Source: Frankiales bacterium (GTDB lineage Bacteria > Actinomycetota > Actinomycetes > Mycobacteriales > Jatrophihabitantaceae). Taken from it: a stretch of 64,000 nucleotides of DNA. A program made the translations under genes and the position numbers. Below are positions 8,642 through 17,996 of this stretch, piece by piece. The stretch's first letter is position 1, and the number at the start of each line of letters is the position of its first letter. The stretch is taken from assembly GCA_025966315.1 (NCBI GenBank), contig JAOPUZ010000025.1, positions 1 through 64,000 on the forward strand. The letters are read 5' to 3'. The notes beneath the pieces are model-generated. The model made no database searches, was not told the DNA's origin, and saw nothing but the letters and a program-made list of their open reading frames with translations.

Positions 8642-9565
8642 CTATCGATAAAGCGGACGCAGATGCGTGACATCGCCGGCCGCGATCGCGACCGGGGACG
8701 ATCCGTCACCAGGTTCGACGATGAGCTGGCCCGCCGCATTGACGTCGATGGCGCGACCAGTCAGTACCGCGTCGCTCAGCTGAACCGACACCTCGGTCCC
8801 CAGCGTGGCGCATGCGATCCGGTACGCGGCGGCGAGACCGCTCACCTCGGCGTCGCCACCGGCCGCAACCCACCGGCCGTACCAGATGGACAGCCGGTCC
8901 AGAATCGCCGCCAACCAGACCGCTCGGTCGAGTTGCGGGTAGCCCTGCAGCAACAGCGACGTAGCAGTGGGGACGGGCAACTCGTCCACGGTAAGCGAGA
9001 CGTTCAGCCCGATTCCGATCACCACCCGCGGCGACGACCCGGCCGCCAGCCCGCGGGCCAGCGGTGCGCGCTGCGCCGTCTGCACCAGGATGCCCGCGGC
9101 TTTGAGCGCCGGCTCACCAATCTGAAGGTCGTTCGGCCACTTCAACCGGGGCAGCCCGGTAATGGTCGCAGCTCCGACACCGTCGGCGCCGAGATCGGTG
9201 CCGGCATCGGCGGGGTTGGTGACGAGATCGGCGTCGAGGGATTCGACTGCTTCGGCGGCTTCGACGAGCGACAAGCCGGCCATCAGCGACAACCAGCCCC
9301 ACGATGCCAGCGGCACGGTGGGTCGGAGCAACACCGAGAAGGTCAACCCCGCGCCGGGCGGCGAGGTCCAGGACCGATCCAGCCGTCCGCGGCCGGCAAT
9401 CTGGTACTCCGCGACCAGCACCGAACCCTCGGCGGCGTCGACCTGACTCAGCAGTTCCGTGTTGGTCGATGCCGTCTCGGCCACCGCAGTCACCCGCCAG
9501 CCGGCTGGCAGAGCGGTCAACGCGGTCGGATCGAGCGGGTCACGGGATGCGGTCATCTTCGGCAT
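8642..9565 (-). CDS. birA: Biotin--[acetyl-CoA-carboxylase] ligase
   Basis: A 307-residue monofunctional biotin protein ligase without the N-terminal helix-turn-helix of E. coli BirA. It makes biotinyl-AMP and transfers biotin to the carrier lysine of acyl-CoA carboxylases, here probably AccA3 at 25015. Seen in the sequence: the ATP/biotin loop GRGRLDRSW (about 58-66), the KWPNDL motif (about 143) followed by K-A-AGIL, GIGLNV (about 185) and a C-terminal SH3-like domain with GRAIDV. It is divergent from accD5 and separated by 156 bases. An insertion around residues 110-135 is longer than usual. Confidence 0.95.
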   Translation of the reverse strand: MPKMTASRDPLDPTALTALPAGWRVTAVAETASTNTELLSQVDAAEGSVLVAEYQIAGRGRLDRSWTSPPGAGLTFSVLLRPTVPLASWGWLSLMAGLSLVEAAEAVESLDADLVTNPADAGTDLGADGVGAATITGLPRLKWPNDLQIGEPALKAAGILVQTAQRAPLARGLAAGSSPRVVIGIGLNVSLTVDELPVPTATSLLLQGYPQLDRAVWLAAILDRLSIWYGRWVAAGGDAEVSGLAAAYRIACATLGTEVSVQLSDAVLTGRAIDVNAAGQLIVEPGDGSSPVAIAAGDVTHLRPLYR

Positions 9566-9721
9566 TCTGCCCGGTCACCTGCGAGAAGGCGGCCGATCAC
9601 CCGGTCGGGCCGCGAGGTCGATCACTTAGTCGGGCCGGTGTCCGACACCCGGACTATTCTTCTGCAGACCGCAGCTAATCCGCTTCGCCACCCGTCGATC
9701 AGGGGATGGATTCACACATCG

Positions 9722-11332
9722 ATGACCGCTGAACAGATTGTGCCCAGTACCGAACCCGACCCACGCAGCACGGCCGGCAGGCTGGCCGAGCTAGGCCGCC
9801 GCCACGAGGAGGCCGTGCACGCCGGCTCGGCCCGCGCCGTGGAGAAGCAACACGCACGGGGCAAGAAGACCGCCCGCGAGCGGGTTGCCATGCTGTTGGA
9901 CGAGGGTTCCTTCGTCGAATTCGACGCGTTGGCCCGGCACCGTTCCACCATGTTCGGACTTGAAGCCAACCGTCCGCTCGGCGATGGCGTGGTCACCGGT
10001 TACGGGACGGTCGACGGCCGCCAAGTGTGCGTGTTCAGCCAGGACGTCACCGTGTTCGGCGGCGCGCTCGGTGAGGTCTACGGCGAGAAGATCGTCAAGG
10101 TCCAGGACTTCGCCATCAAGACGGGTTGCCCGCTGATCGGCATCAATGAAGGCGGTGGCGCCCGGATCCAAGAGGGCGTCGTGTCGCTGGGCCTGTACGC
10201 CGAGATCTTCTACCGCAACGTGACCGCGTCCGGCGTCATCCCGCAGATCTCGCTGATCATGGGTGCCGCCGCCGGCGGGCACGTGTACTCCCCCGCCCTC
10301 ACCGACTTCATCGTCATGGTGGACAAAACCTCGCAGATGTTCATCACCGGTCCCGACGTCATCAAAACGGTCACCGGCGAAGACGTCTCGATGGAAGATC
10401 TGGGCGGCGCGCGGGTGCACAACACCAAGTCCGGCAACGCCCACTACCTGGGTTCGGACGAGGACGACGCGATCAACTACGTCAAGGCCCTGTTGTCCTA
10501 CCTGCCGAGCAACAATCTCGACCCGCTTCCGACCTTCGATGTCGAGGCGGACCTGGAGATAAGTGACGAGGACCTGTTCCTCGATACTTTCATCCCGGAC
10601 TCGGCAAACCAGCCCTACGACATGCACACCGTCATCGAGCACCTGGTCGACGACGAGGAATTCCTAGAGGTACACGGCCTGTTCGCACCCAACATCGTCT
10701 GCGGGTTCGCTCGAATCGAAGGGCGCCCGATCGGAATCGTCGGCAACCAGCCCATGCATTTCGCGGGCTGCCTGGACATCGACGCGTCAGAGAAGGCCGC
10801 GCGTTTTGTTCGCACGTGCGACGCGTTCAACGTCCCGGTGCTGACGCTGGTCGACGTACCCGGTTTCTTGCCCGGTACCGACCAGGAATGGCAGGGCATC
10901 ATCCGCCGCGGGGCGAAGCTGATCTATGCCTACGCCGAGGCCACCGTCCCGAAGATCACCGTCATCACCCGCAAGGCGTTCGGCGGCGCCTACGACGTCA
11001 TGGGATCGAAGCACTTGGGCGCCGACATCAACCTCGCCTGGCCGACGGCGCAGATCGCGGTGATGGGTGCTCAGGGCGCGGTGAACATTCTGCACCGGCG
11101 GACCCTCACGGCTCTGGGTGACGACCCGGCGGCCCAAGAAGCCGGCCGAGCCGAGCTTGTTACCGAATACGAGGACACGTTGGTGAATCCGTACGTCGCC
11201 GCTGAACGCGGTTACGTCGATGCCGTCATCCCGCCTTCGGAAACACGGGCATACATCACCCGTTCGCTGCGCGTCCTGCAGAGCAAGCGTGAAACGATGC
11301 CGCCCAAGAAGCACGGCAACATACCGCTATGA
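9722..11332 (+). CDS. accD5: Acyl-CoA (propionyl-CoA) carboxylase carboxyltransferase beta subunit
   Basis: A 536-residue biotin-dependent carboxyltransferase of the PccB/AccD5 type. It moves CO2 from carboxybiotin on AccA3 to propionyl-CoA (probably also acetyl-CoA). Crotonase-like N and C domains are visible: [21 protein letters not shown] split over residues 50-70, the GGGARIQEG oxyanion region, [16 protein letters not shown], and in the C domain [30 protein letters not shown] and [13 protein letters not shown]. It overlaps by four bases a seven-codon frame that leads into accE. The reading frame stays open far upstream, but ATG 9722 is the only start giving the family N terminus. Confidence 0.93.
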   Translation: MTAEQIVPSTEPDPRSTAGRLAELGRRHEEAVHAGSARAVEKQHARGKKTARERVAMLLDEGSFVEFDALARHRSTMFGLEANRPLGDGVVTGYGTVDGRQVCVFSQDVTVFGGALGEVYGEKIVKVQDFAIKTGCPLIGINEGGGARIQEGVVSLGLYAEIFYRNVTASGVIPQISLIMGAAAGGHVYSPALTDFIVMVDKTSQMFITGPDVIKTVTGEDVSMEDLGGARVHNTKSGNAHYLGSDEDDAINYVKALLSYLPSNNLDPLPTFDVEADLEISDEDLFLDTFIPDSANQPYDMHTVIEHLVDDEEFLEVHGLFAPNIVCGFARIEGRPIGIVGNQPMHFAGCLDIDASEKAARFVRTCDAFNVPVLTLVDVPGFLPGTDQEWQGIIRRGAKLIYAYAEATVPKITVITRKAFGGAYDVMGSKHLGADINLAWPTAQIAVMGAQGAVNILHRRTLTALGDDPAAQEAGRAELVTEYEDTLVNPYVAAERGYVDAVIPPSETRAYITRSLRVLQSKRETMPPKKHGNIPL

Positions 11333-11348
11333 CCATCGAGAGATCACG

Positions 11349-11582
11349 TTGAGCGCGGACGAACGGGCCAGCAGCCCGACGGCCCGGCCCGCGCTGCGAA
11401 TCGTGTCCGGCAATCCCACGCCGGAGGAACTCGCCGCGCTCACGGTCGTACTCAGCTCACTGGGTAACGGCGCGAAGCAGAAACCCGCTGCGCCGGTACG
11501 AGGCGGCTGGGCGGATCCGGTGCACGGGCTGCGCACGCCACTGCGTCCCGGCGCGGGAGCCTGGCGATCGGCCGGCCGCTAG
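11349..11582 (+). CDS. accE: Acyl-CoA carboxylase epsilon subunit
   Basis: A 77-residue small subunit that in actinobacteria stabilises the AccA3-AccD5 complex. The family core is RIVSGNPTPEELAALTVVLS, followed by W-DPVHGLRTPLRPGAGAWRSAGR at the C terminus. The start is TTG 11349 with GAGAGA just upstream. Between accD5 and accE sits a seven-codon frame (ATG 11329, stop TGA 11350-11352) whose start overlaps the accD5 stop and whose stop overlaps this TTG. That arrangement would couple translation of the three. Position right after accD5 confirms the assignment. Confidence 0.88.
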   Translation: MSADERASSPTARPALRIVSGNPTPEELAALTVVLSSLGNGAKQKPAAPVRGGWADPVHGLRTPLRPGAGAWRSAGR

Positions 11583-11590
11583 TCGCGAAG

Positions 11591-11626
11591 CGCAGAAAGT
11601 CCTACTGTCCTGCCCCCATCGGGGCC
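11591..11626. repeat. Half copy of the intergenic palindrome found at 26779-26838
   Basis: GAAAGTCCTACTGTC followed by a GCCCC-CATC-GGGGC hairpin resembles the left arm and centre of the long palindrome between accA3 and yceI, but the right arm is missing. It lies nine bases after the accE stop, so it may be a degenerate copy of a mobile or structural repeat and may still act as a weak terminator. Confidence 0.6.
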
Positions 11627-11714
11627 AGCCCACCGCGCGCCGAGCCGTATTACGGCCTACGGAACGCCACCGGCGATCCGCCGCCACGGCCCGTCCAGCC
11701 TTTAGGCTTCGAGG

Positions 11715-12407
11715 GTGGCGAGCATTCTGCTGGTAGAGGACGACCCGACGGTGACCGAGGTCGTCGTGTCCTACCTGGATCGCGCGCAACACCAGACCCG
11801 ATCCGTCTCGGACGGCGGCGACGCAGCCCGGGCGTTGGACGGCGCGAACAGCAACGATTTCGACCTGGTGATTCTGGACGTCATGCTGCCGACGCTGGAC
11901 GGAATCGAGGTGTGCCGGCGACTGCGGCACACTCGCCGGGACTTGCCCGTCATCATGCTGTCCGCACTCGGCCAGGAAGACGACCGGATCGCCGGCCTGG
12001 AGGTCGGCGCGGACGATTACGTCACGAAGCCCTTCTCACCGCGGGAACTGGTGCTGCGGGTTGAGTCGGTGCTGCGTCGGGCCCGTTCCGACGGTCAGCC
12101 GCCGCAGGTGCTGTCGGTCGGCCCGATCCGGGTGGACACGGCGGCGCGGACCGCGACCAAGAACGGCGTGGAGCTGAACCTGACCGTGCGCGAGATGGAC
12201 GTGCTGACCTTTTTGATGAGCCGGCCCGGCACCGCCTTTAGCCGGCTGGAATTGATGTCTTCGGTGTGGGGCTGGACGTTCGGAGATCAATCGACGGTGA
12301 CCGTGCACGTTCGACGGATTCGCGAGAAAATCGAGGACGACGCTCGGCGTCCCCGGTTGATCCAGACCGTGTGGGGAGTCGGCTACCGGATGGACGCCGA
12401 CGAGTGA
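11715..12407 (+). CDS. OmpR/PhoB-type response regulator
   Basis: A 230-residue regulator: receiver domain (about 1-120) with acidic pocket EDD, phosphoacceptor Asp in LVILDVMLP (about 55), Thr/Ser position MLSA and Lys in VTKPF (about 104), then a winged-helix DNA-binding domain (about 130-225) with VREMDVLTFLMSRPG and DQSTVTVHVRRIREKIE. It starts at GTG 11715 and overlaps the downstream kinase by GTGA, so the two form a cognate pair. The pair interrupts the accE-maf order known from mycobacteria. The stimulus is unknown. Confidence 0.93.
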   Translation: MASILLVEDDPTVTEVVVSYLDRAQHQTRSVSDGGDAARALDGANSNDFDLVILDVMLPTLDGIEVCRRLRHTRRDLPVIMLSALGQEDDRIAGLEVGADDYVTKPFSPRELVLRVESVLRRARSDGQPPQVLSVGPIRVDTAARTATKNGVELNLTVREMDVLTFLMSRPGTAFSRLELMSSVWGWTFGDQSTVTVHVRRIREKIEDDARRPRLIQTVWGVGYRMDADE

Positions 12408-13570
12408 ACCATTCCCTGAGGATCATCGGTACCGCGCTGCTGTGGGGTGCCGGTGGTGCGTTGGCCGCGTGGCTGATCACCTGGCCGCTGCGGCGCCGCT
12501 CGCAGGCCGGGTTGCTCGTGTCGATCACCCTGGTCGGCACCGGCTCGTCGGTGGCGGCCGTGTTCGGCAACACCAGGGCGATGTTCCTGGCCACCGACGA
12601 CGGCTACGTCACGGTCGTCGTCGCGGTGGTCGCTGGGGTGCTCGCGGCCGGTGCCGCCGCCTTGGCCGGACGGACTTTCGCCCGGGACAAAAAAGCGCTG
12701 CTGTTGGCCATCGGCGCGCTACGCGAGGAGCGAGTACCCACCGACGACGGCCGGCGGCTGTCCGGCGAGCTCGAGTCACTTCGTCGCGACCTGGACCTGA
12801 CCGCCCGAACGCTGGCCGAATCCCGTGAGCGGGAAAGGGCATTGGAGAGTTCGCGGCGTGAACTGTTCGCCTGGGTGTCCCACGATCTGCGGACCCCGCT
12901 GGCCGGACTGCGGGCGATGGCCGAGGCCCTGGAGGACGGCCTCGCTTCCTCGCCGGAGCGCTATCACAAACAGATCCGGATCGAGGTCGACCGGTTGACC
13001 GGCATGGTCGACGACCTGTTCGAGATCTCACGGCTGCAGTCCGGCGCGCCGCGACCTCGCATCGAACGGGTGAACCTGACCGACCTCGTCTCTGATTGCC
13101 TGGCCGCGCTCGAACCGGTGGCGGTGCTGCACGGTGTGCAGCTGGTCGGCCATGCGACGACGGACATAATGGCCGAGGTGTCGGGCAACGGCAGCGAGCT
13201 CAACCGCGCAGTCACCAATCTGATCGTCAACGCCATCCGGCACACCGTTTCCGGTGGAGCCGTGACGATCGCGCTGACGACCTCGCCGGTCGACGGGGCG
13301 GCCGCTGGATCGGTGGGCGGGGCGTCCCAGCTGGCCAAGTTGACGGTTCGGGACCAATGCGGGGGCATTGCCGAAGTCGATCTCGCCCGGGTGTTCGACG
13401 TTGGCTTCCGCGGCGAACCGGCCCGTACTCCGCAGGCGAATCTCGGTGCCGGGGCCGGAATGGGGCTGGCCATCACCCGCGGCATCCTGGCCGCGCACGG
13501 GGGCACCATCGACGTCCGCAACCTCGCTGGCGGTTGCGCGTTCACCGTCACCCTGCCAGCCAGCTCCTAG
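12404..13570 (+). CDS. Membrane sensor histidine kinase
   Basis: A 388-residue kinase with three predicted membrane helices in the first 90 residues and almost no extracellular sensor domain, so it probably senses the membrane or an interacting protein. The HisKA phosphoacceptor is in FAWVSHDLRTPLAG (about 155). The ATPase domain shows the N-box NLIVNAIRHT, a degenerate G1 box (VRDQCGGI instead of DxGxGI), an F-box region VFDVGFRG and G2 GAGMGLAI. It is translationally coupled to the response regulator in front of it. A GTG overlapping the previous stop is the start. Confidence 0.9.
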   Translation: MNHSLRIIGTALLWGAGGALAAWLITWPLRRRSQAGLLVSITLVGTGSSVAAVFGNTRAMFLATDDGYVTVVVAVVAGVLAAGAAALAGRTFARDKKALLLAIGALREERVPTDDGRRLSGELESLRRDLDLTARTLAESRERERALESSRRELFAWVSHDLRTPLAGLRAMAEALEDGLASSPERYHKQIRIEVDRLTGMVDDLFEISRLQSGAPRPRIERVNLTDLVSDCLAALEPVAVLHGVQLVGHATTDIMAEVSGNGSELNRAVTNLIVNAIRHTVSGGAVTIALTTSPVDGAAAGSVGGASQLAKLTVRDQCGGIAEVDLARVFDVGFRGEPARTPQANLGAGAGMGLAITRGILAAHGGTIDVRNLAGGCAFTVTLPASS

Positions 13571-13574
13571 GGCG

Positions 13575-13594
13575 GGGCGAGCCGCGGCTCGCCC
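13575..13594 (+). terminator. Palindromic terminator after the kinase gene
   Basis: GGGCGAGCCGCGGCTCGCCC is a perfect 20-base palindrome starting five bases after the kinase stop. There is no clear U tract, which is common for actinobacterial terminators. It separates this two-component pair from the next sensor operon. Confidence 0.55.
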
Positions 13595-13766
13595 GACAAA
13601 GATCGCGATCTGCCGCGAAGAGATTCCGCTAATACTGTATGTTGTCCCCGTGTGAAATTCTGCAATCTCACGCCGGCCTTACTCGTTGTTCGCGCTCCTC
13701 GGAACGTCGAATGACCTGGCCGGCGGACTTTCCTTGACGATACGGGGTCCGGGTAAAGAGGCGAAA

Positions 13767-15365
13767 ATGTCTAGTTCGATGAGGACTGCGACGCGCAGTA
13801 TTCACGTTCGGCCAACGTCGATGGTCGTGCTGGCCGTATTCGCACTCGTCTCGGCCGGCCTGTTCGCCGGGGCCAAGAACCTCGTTGCCGATCAGGAGAA
13901 GCGCCTGCTGGCCGAACGTACCGCCGAGGTCGGCACGTTGCTTTCCTCCGCGGTCGGTACGTCCGTGCAGAGTTCGCTGTCGAGCTTGGGTACGGCCGCC
14001 CAATCCCCGACCGCATTCGCTCAGGTGGCGCAGGCATCGCTGGCCTCCGGATCAATTACCACGGTGGCGGTGGCGGCTCAGCAAGGCTCTGATTGGGTGG
14101 TGAAAGCGGTTGCGGGCAAGGCTCTTGCCGTGGGTGAGCAGCTAACCGGTTCTCGGCTCGCGCTGGTCCGGTCGGCCGGCACAAAACTCCGCTCGGACGT
14201 GTTCAACGTGCCCGAGGGCGGCGCCCGCCTCGCCGTCGCCCTCGGGGTGCCAGGCCCGGTGCGGACGGTCGCCTACGAAGAGGTCGTCGTCAATCCCAGC
14301 CGGGCGACGCCGCTCACGCAGTCGCAGCCGTTTCATGAATTGAATGTCGCGCTGTACGTGAGTACCCGCGCCGATGCGGCCAAACTCCTGCTGTCCACCA
14401 CAAGTCAGGTCCCACTCCGAGGAAAGACGGCGACGGCCGCAGTGCTGGTCGGCGACGACTCGTGGCTGATTGTCGCCGCTGCCCGCGAACCGCTCGCCGG
14501 CACGCTGGCCAGCAACGTGCCGATGATCTTGGCACTCGCCATGTTGTTGATCGGTCTGGCCATGGCCGGCGTGGTCGAGAGCGTGAGTCGCCGCCGTGAC
14601 TACGCCTTGACGCTGGTGGACGAGCGGACGGCGGCACTGCAAACGTCCCTGGGTGATCTCGAGAAGGCGCAGAACGCTCTCGTCGCCAATGAACGCCTCG
14701 CCGCGCTGGGGCAGATGGCGGCGACGGTCGGCCATGAGCTCCGCAACCCGCTCGGTGTCCTGACCAATTCCTTGTACCTGATCCGGAACACCGTTTCCGC
14801 AGACGCTGATGACCGGCTCCGCCGACAGCTGGATACGGCTGATCGAGAGATATCCGCCGCGACCCTCATCGTCTCGGACTTGCTCGAATTCTCGCGTCCA
14901 CGTGCGGCCAACCCCACATCGGTCGACGTTGCCGCACTGCTGGGCGAGGCGGTGTCCGTTGCGCCTCCGCCGGCCGGAATCAGCGTCCTCCACGACGAAG
15001 TCGACGTACCGCAGATCGTCGTCGATCGGGACCAGATTCGGCAGGTGATCCTGAACCTGCTCACCAACGCCTACGAAGCCATGCCAGAGGGCGGTACCGT
15101 GCGGATCACCGCACAGGTCATCGATCATGCCGTGACGATTTCCGTGCTCGACTCGGGACTGGGCATGGATGAACAGACCCGGGCCCAGGTGTTCGAGCCC
15201 TTCTTCAGCTCAAAGGTGAAAGGCACCGGCCTCGGTCTGGCCGTGAGCAAGCGGATCGTCGAGAAACATCTCGGTAACCTCACCATGACGTCGCAGCCGG
15301 GTCAGGGTTGCACCGCCGTCTTGACGCTCCCACTCACGCCGGCCGAGGCGGGGGTCACGGTATGA
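13767..15365 (+). CDS. NtrB-like membrane sensor histidine kinase
   Basis: A 532-residue kinase. A membrane helix (about 22-40, MVVLAVFALVSAGLFAG), an extracellular region of about 210 residues, a second helix (about 253-273, MILALAMLLIGLAMAG), a short coiled coil, the HisKA box GHELRNPLGVL (about 330) and a HATPase domain with NLLTNAYEA, DSGLGM, FEPFFSSK and GTGLGLA. The extracellular part looks like a ligand-sensing domain of Cache type, but I cannot name the fold. The start is ATG 13767 behind AAAGAGG. It heads a kinase-receiver-hybrid operon with overlapping starts and stops. Confidence 0.9.
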   Translation: MSSSMRTATRSIHVRPTSMVVLAVFALVSAGLFAGAKNLVADQEKRLLAERTAEVGTLLSSAVGTSVQSSLSSLGTAAQSPTAFAQVAQASLASGSITTVAVAAQQGSDWVVKAVAGKALAVGEQLTGSRLALVRSAGTKLRSDVFNVPEGGARLAVALGVPGPVRTVAYEEVVVNPSRATPLTQSQPFHELNVALYVSTRADAAKLLLSTTSQVPLRGKTATAAVLVGDDSWLIVAAAREPLAGTLASNVPMILALAMLLIGLAMAGVVESVSRRRDYALTLVDERTAALQTSLGDLEKAQNALVANERLAALGQMAATVGHELRNPLGVLTNSLYLIRNTVSADADDRLRRQLDTADREISAATLIVSDLLEFSRPRAANPTSVDVAALLGEAVSVAPPPAGISVLHDEVDVPQIVVDRDQIRQVILNLLTNAYEAMPEGGTVRITAQVIDHAVTISVLDSGLGMDEQTRAQVFEPFFSSKVKGTGLGLAVSKRIVEKHLGNLTMTSQPGQGCTAVLTLPLTPAEAGVTV

Positions 15366-15736
15366 ACAGCGCGCGGCCATTCCGGGTCCTTGTTGTCGAC
15401 GACGAACCGGGCATGCGGGAGACGCTCGTCGACATCCTCGAGGCGGTTGGCTATCAGGTCAGTACCGCAGCTGACGGCGAACGCGCGCTGGATGTCGTCC
15501 GAGATCACGAATTCGACGTCATGGTGATGGATGTCCAGATGCCGAAGCGGGACGGCGTGTCGGTGCTGCAACAGCTTTGCCCGCCGCCGCCGATCGTCAT
15601 CATGATGACGGCCTACGCGCTGGAGGAGCGCCTGCGCGCAGCGGTCAACGCGAACGCGTTCGCGATCCTGCACAAGCCGTTTCCCGTTGGGCGCCTGCTC
15701 GAATTGGTCGAGTCCGCTTCTGCGGGAGGGGCTTGA
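15362..15736 (+). CDS. Stand-alone receiver domain response regulator
   Basis: A 124-residue single receiver domain with no output domain: acidic pair VVDDEPG, phosphoacceptor Asp in VMVMDVQMPKRDG (about 54), conserved Thr in MMTAYA and Lys in LHKPFP (about 101). It probably shuttles phosphate between the preceding kinase and the following hybrid kinase, or acts by protein contact. It overlaps the kinase by ATGA and the hybrid kinase by TGATG. Single-domain receivers are also used in chemotaxis and phosphorelays, but no HPt protein is encoded nearby. Confidence 0.9.
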   Translation: MNSARPFRVLVVDDEPGMRETLVDILEAVGYQVSTAADGERALDVVRDHEFDVMVMDVQMPKRDGVSVLQQLCPPPPIVIMMTAYALEERLRAAVNANAFAILHKPFPVGRLLELVESASAGGA

Positions 15737-17415
15737 TGGCAATTACGCAGACGATCAACGGCTCGCCCCTGCGCGGCACCGTACTCGTCGTCGACGACGA
15801 CATCGGCCTGCAGACGACGGTGTGCGACATCCTCCAGATGACCGGGATCGCGGCAAGCGCGGTGGGATCAGCCGGCGAGGCGGCGCGATGGTGTGACGAG
15901 CACACTGCTGACCTCGTCGTACTCGACCAGCGGCTGCCAGATGGCTCCGGCCTGCAGCTGGCGGCCCTGCTCAAGGCTCGTGCACCGCTGTTGCCGGTCG
16001 TGCTGCTGACCGGTTACGTATCGACGGATACGGCCATCGCGGCGGTGGGCCTGGTCGACGATTACCTGACCAAACCGGTGCCGCCGCGCGAGCTGATCAA
16101 GGTCGTCCAAACTCGCCTCGAACAGCATCGGTTGCGGGCCGCCAACCAGGATCTGCTGGCCCAGCTCACCGAGGCCAACAATCGCCTTGAGCGCACCGTT
16201 GCCGAGCGAACCCGTGAGCTGAGCACGGCCCGCGACCAGGCCATGGAAGCATCGCGGCTCAAGTCCCAGTTCCTGGCGAACATGAGCCATGAAATCCGAA
16301 CGCCGATGAACGGCGTCGTCGGCGCAGTCAGCCTGTTGGCGGCGACCGCGCTGACCGAGGAGCAGCGCAGTTACGTCGACATTCTGTCGAGCTCAGGGCA
16401 GAACTTGTTGGCCGTCATCAACGATGTCCTCGACTTCTCCAAGATCGAGGCGGGTCACCTCGAGCTGAAGATAGCCGCGTTCACGTTGATCGAACCGTTC
16501 GCGGAGACGGTGGCCATGCTCGCTCCGCTGGCCTCTGGCAAGGATCTGCAACTGCGCCTGCAGACCGATGCCGACCTCCCCACCGTGGTCGAGGGCGATG
16601 TGGGCCGGCTGCGGCAAGTAGTGACCAACCTCGTGGGCAACGCGGTGAAGTTCACCGATGCCGGGCAGGTGCTTGTGACCGTGTCGGTGGCAGCGAGTTC
16701 ACCGGGACGGGCAACAGTCAGATGCGAGGTCGTCGACACCGGCATCGGCATATCGGAGAGCGATATCCCGCTGCTGTTCAAGGATTTCACCCAGTTCGAT
16801 ACGTCCAACACCCGCCGATTCGGTGGTACTGGTCTCGGCCTGGCTATCTCAGACCGGTTAGTACAGATGATGGGTGGCGAAATCGGCTGCATTCCCAACG
16901 CCGAACGTGGTTCCACGTTCTGGTTCACCGTTCCCTTCGATCTTCCGGAAACGCCCGCTCCGGGTCAGCGAGTCCCGGGAGCGAACGGCGTCAAAGGCAC
17001 CGGGCCAACTTCGGCCAATTCGGGGCCGTTGGTTCTCGTCGTCGAGGACAACGCAATCAACGCATTGATCCTGGAGCGAATGCTCACGCTGCTCGGATAC
17101 CGGAGCCACACCGTGGGCAACGGAGCGGACGCCCTTGCGGCGCTGGGGAGCAACAGCTATTCCGCCGTGCTGATGGACTGCCAGATGCCAGTGATGGACG
17201 GCTATACCACCACGACCAGGCTGCGGGCCGAGTCGGTCGGCCGGCCTCGAATACCGGTCGTAGCCATCACCGCAACGGCAACGACCCAGGACCAGGACCG
17301 CTGCTTGGCCGCCGGGATGGATGACTACCTGCCCAAGCCCATCCTTCTCGAACGGCTGGCGGCCGTGCTCGAACGCTGGACGCCGATAATGCCTTCCCGC
17401 CAGGGCATCGACTAG
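15736..17415 (+). CDS. Hybrid histidine kinase, REC-HisKA-HATPase-REC
   Basis: A 559-residue soluble hybrid kinase without membrane helices. Domain order: receiver 1 (about 15-130, Asp in LVVLDQRLPDGSG), coiled coil (about 140-180), HisKA with NMSHEIRTPMNG (about 190), HATPase with NLVGNAVKF, DTGIGI, FKDFTQFD and GGTGLGLAI (about 295-410), and receiver 2 (about 435-550, Asp in AVLMDCQMPVMDG, Lys in YLPKPI). The arrangement suits a multistep phosphorelay, yet no HPt domain or DNA-binding output lies in the operon. A GGGAGGGG ribosome site precedes the start. It probably receives signals from the membrane kinase two genes upstream. Confidence 0.92.
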   Translation: MAITQTINGSPLRGTVLVVDDDIGLQTTVCDILQMTGIAASAVGSAGEAARWCDEHTADLVVLDQRLPDGSGLQLAALLKARAPLLPVVLLTGYVSTDTAIAAVGLVDDYLTKPVPPRELIKVVQTRLEQHRLRAANQDLLAQLTEANNRLERTVAERTRELSTARDQAMEASRLKSQFLANMSHEIRTPMNGVVGAVSLLAATALTEEQRSYVDILSSSGQNLLAVINDVLDFSKIEAGHLELKIAAFTLIEPFAETVAMLAPLASGKDLQLRLQTDADLPTVVEGDVGRLRQVVTNLVGNAVKFTDAGQVLVTVSVAASSPGRATVRCEVVDTGIGISESDIPLLFKDFTQFDTSNTRRFGGTGLGLAISDRLVQMMGGEIGCIPNAERGSTFWFTVPFDLPETPAPGQRVPGANGVKGTGPTSANSGPLVLVVEDNAINALILERMLTLLGYRSHTVGNGADALAALGSNSYSAVLMDCQMPVMDGYTTTTRLRAESVGRPRIPVVAITATATTQDQDRCLAAGMDDYLPKPILLERLAAVLERWTPIMPSRQGID

Positions 17416-17416
17416 G

Positions 17417-17977
17417 TTGCAATCTCAATCAGGAATCCGCTCGTTGCACGTCGTGCTGACATTGTTTCTCATCTCGGCAATTACTGTTACGTTGCTGTGT
17501 CTATGTCTGGGCGCGGCGCGATCGGTCGGCGCAGCAAGGGCCAAAATTCCGGCACTCCCAAACATATCTTTGAGCCAACTGGATTCGTGCGGCCGGCTCA
17601 TGCGTCAGCTTCCGCCAAAACTGAACGGAATGCCAATCGGGAATGCGCCCGCCCCACGAATTGCGGTCTGGGGCAAGCGGAAAATCTTGGTGGCGTGCGG
17701 TGTAGCCCGTCCATCCGACCTCACCGTAACGAGCCAGTATTTCCGGGTTGGTGTCGGATCAGAATTGGGGGTCAATTGGATTGTGAACGCGGAACAAACG
17801 ATGTTCACCGCGGTCGACCGAGCCGTTTTCATATCGCTTTCCGTCGTGCCCGGAAACACCCCGGACCTACCAGCGATCTCCGAGGGGATCGCGCAGAACT
17901 TCGCACAGGTTTGCACCTCCATCGACGACCAGCAGGCCGGTCAGCAATTGCCCCTCTGCACCGGCAGTCCGAGCTAG
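17417..17977 (+). CDS. DUF3515 family membrane-anchored protein
   Basis: A protein of 177-186 residues with an N-terminal membrane anchor (LHVVLTLFLISAITVTLLCL) and an outer domain containing the DUF3515 landmarks: a first Cys followed by LMRQLPPKLNG (about 58-70), the RIAVWGKRKILVACGV block (about 82-97) and a late Cys pair. DUF3515 proteins are widespread in actinobacteria and of unknown function. TTG 17417 and TTG 17444 are both possible starts; the latter has AGGA upstream. It follows the hybrid kinase stop within two bases, so it may be cotranscribed with it. Confidence 0.8.
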   Translation: MQSQSGIRSLHVVLTLFLISAITVTLLCLCLGAARSVGAARAKIPALPNISLSQLDSCGRLMRQLPPKLNGMPIGNAPAPRIAVWGKRKILVACGVARPSDLTVTSQYFRVGVGSELGVNWIVNAEQTMFTAVDRAVFISLSVVPGNTPDLPAISEGIAQNFAQVCTSIDDQQAGQQLPLCTGSPS

Positions 17978-17996
17978 GCCGAGCGCCGGATCCGCA

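Noticed and set aside
7589-9721. Very long plus-strand open frame continuing into accD5
   Set aside because: The part before 9722 lies opposite the PH-domain and birA genes and inside the AlkZ-like gene, has no family similarity, and is explained by high-GC antisense openness.
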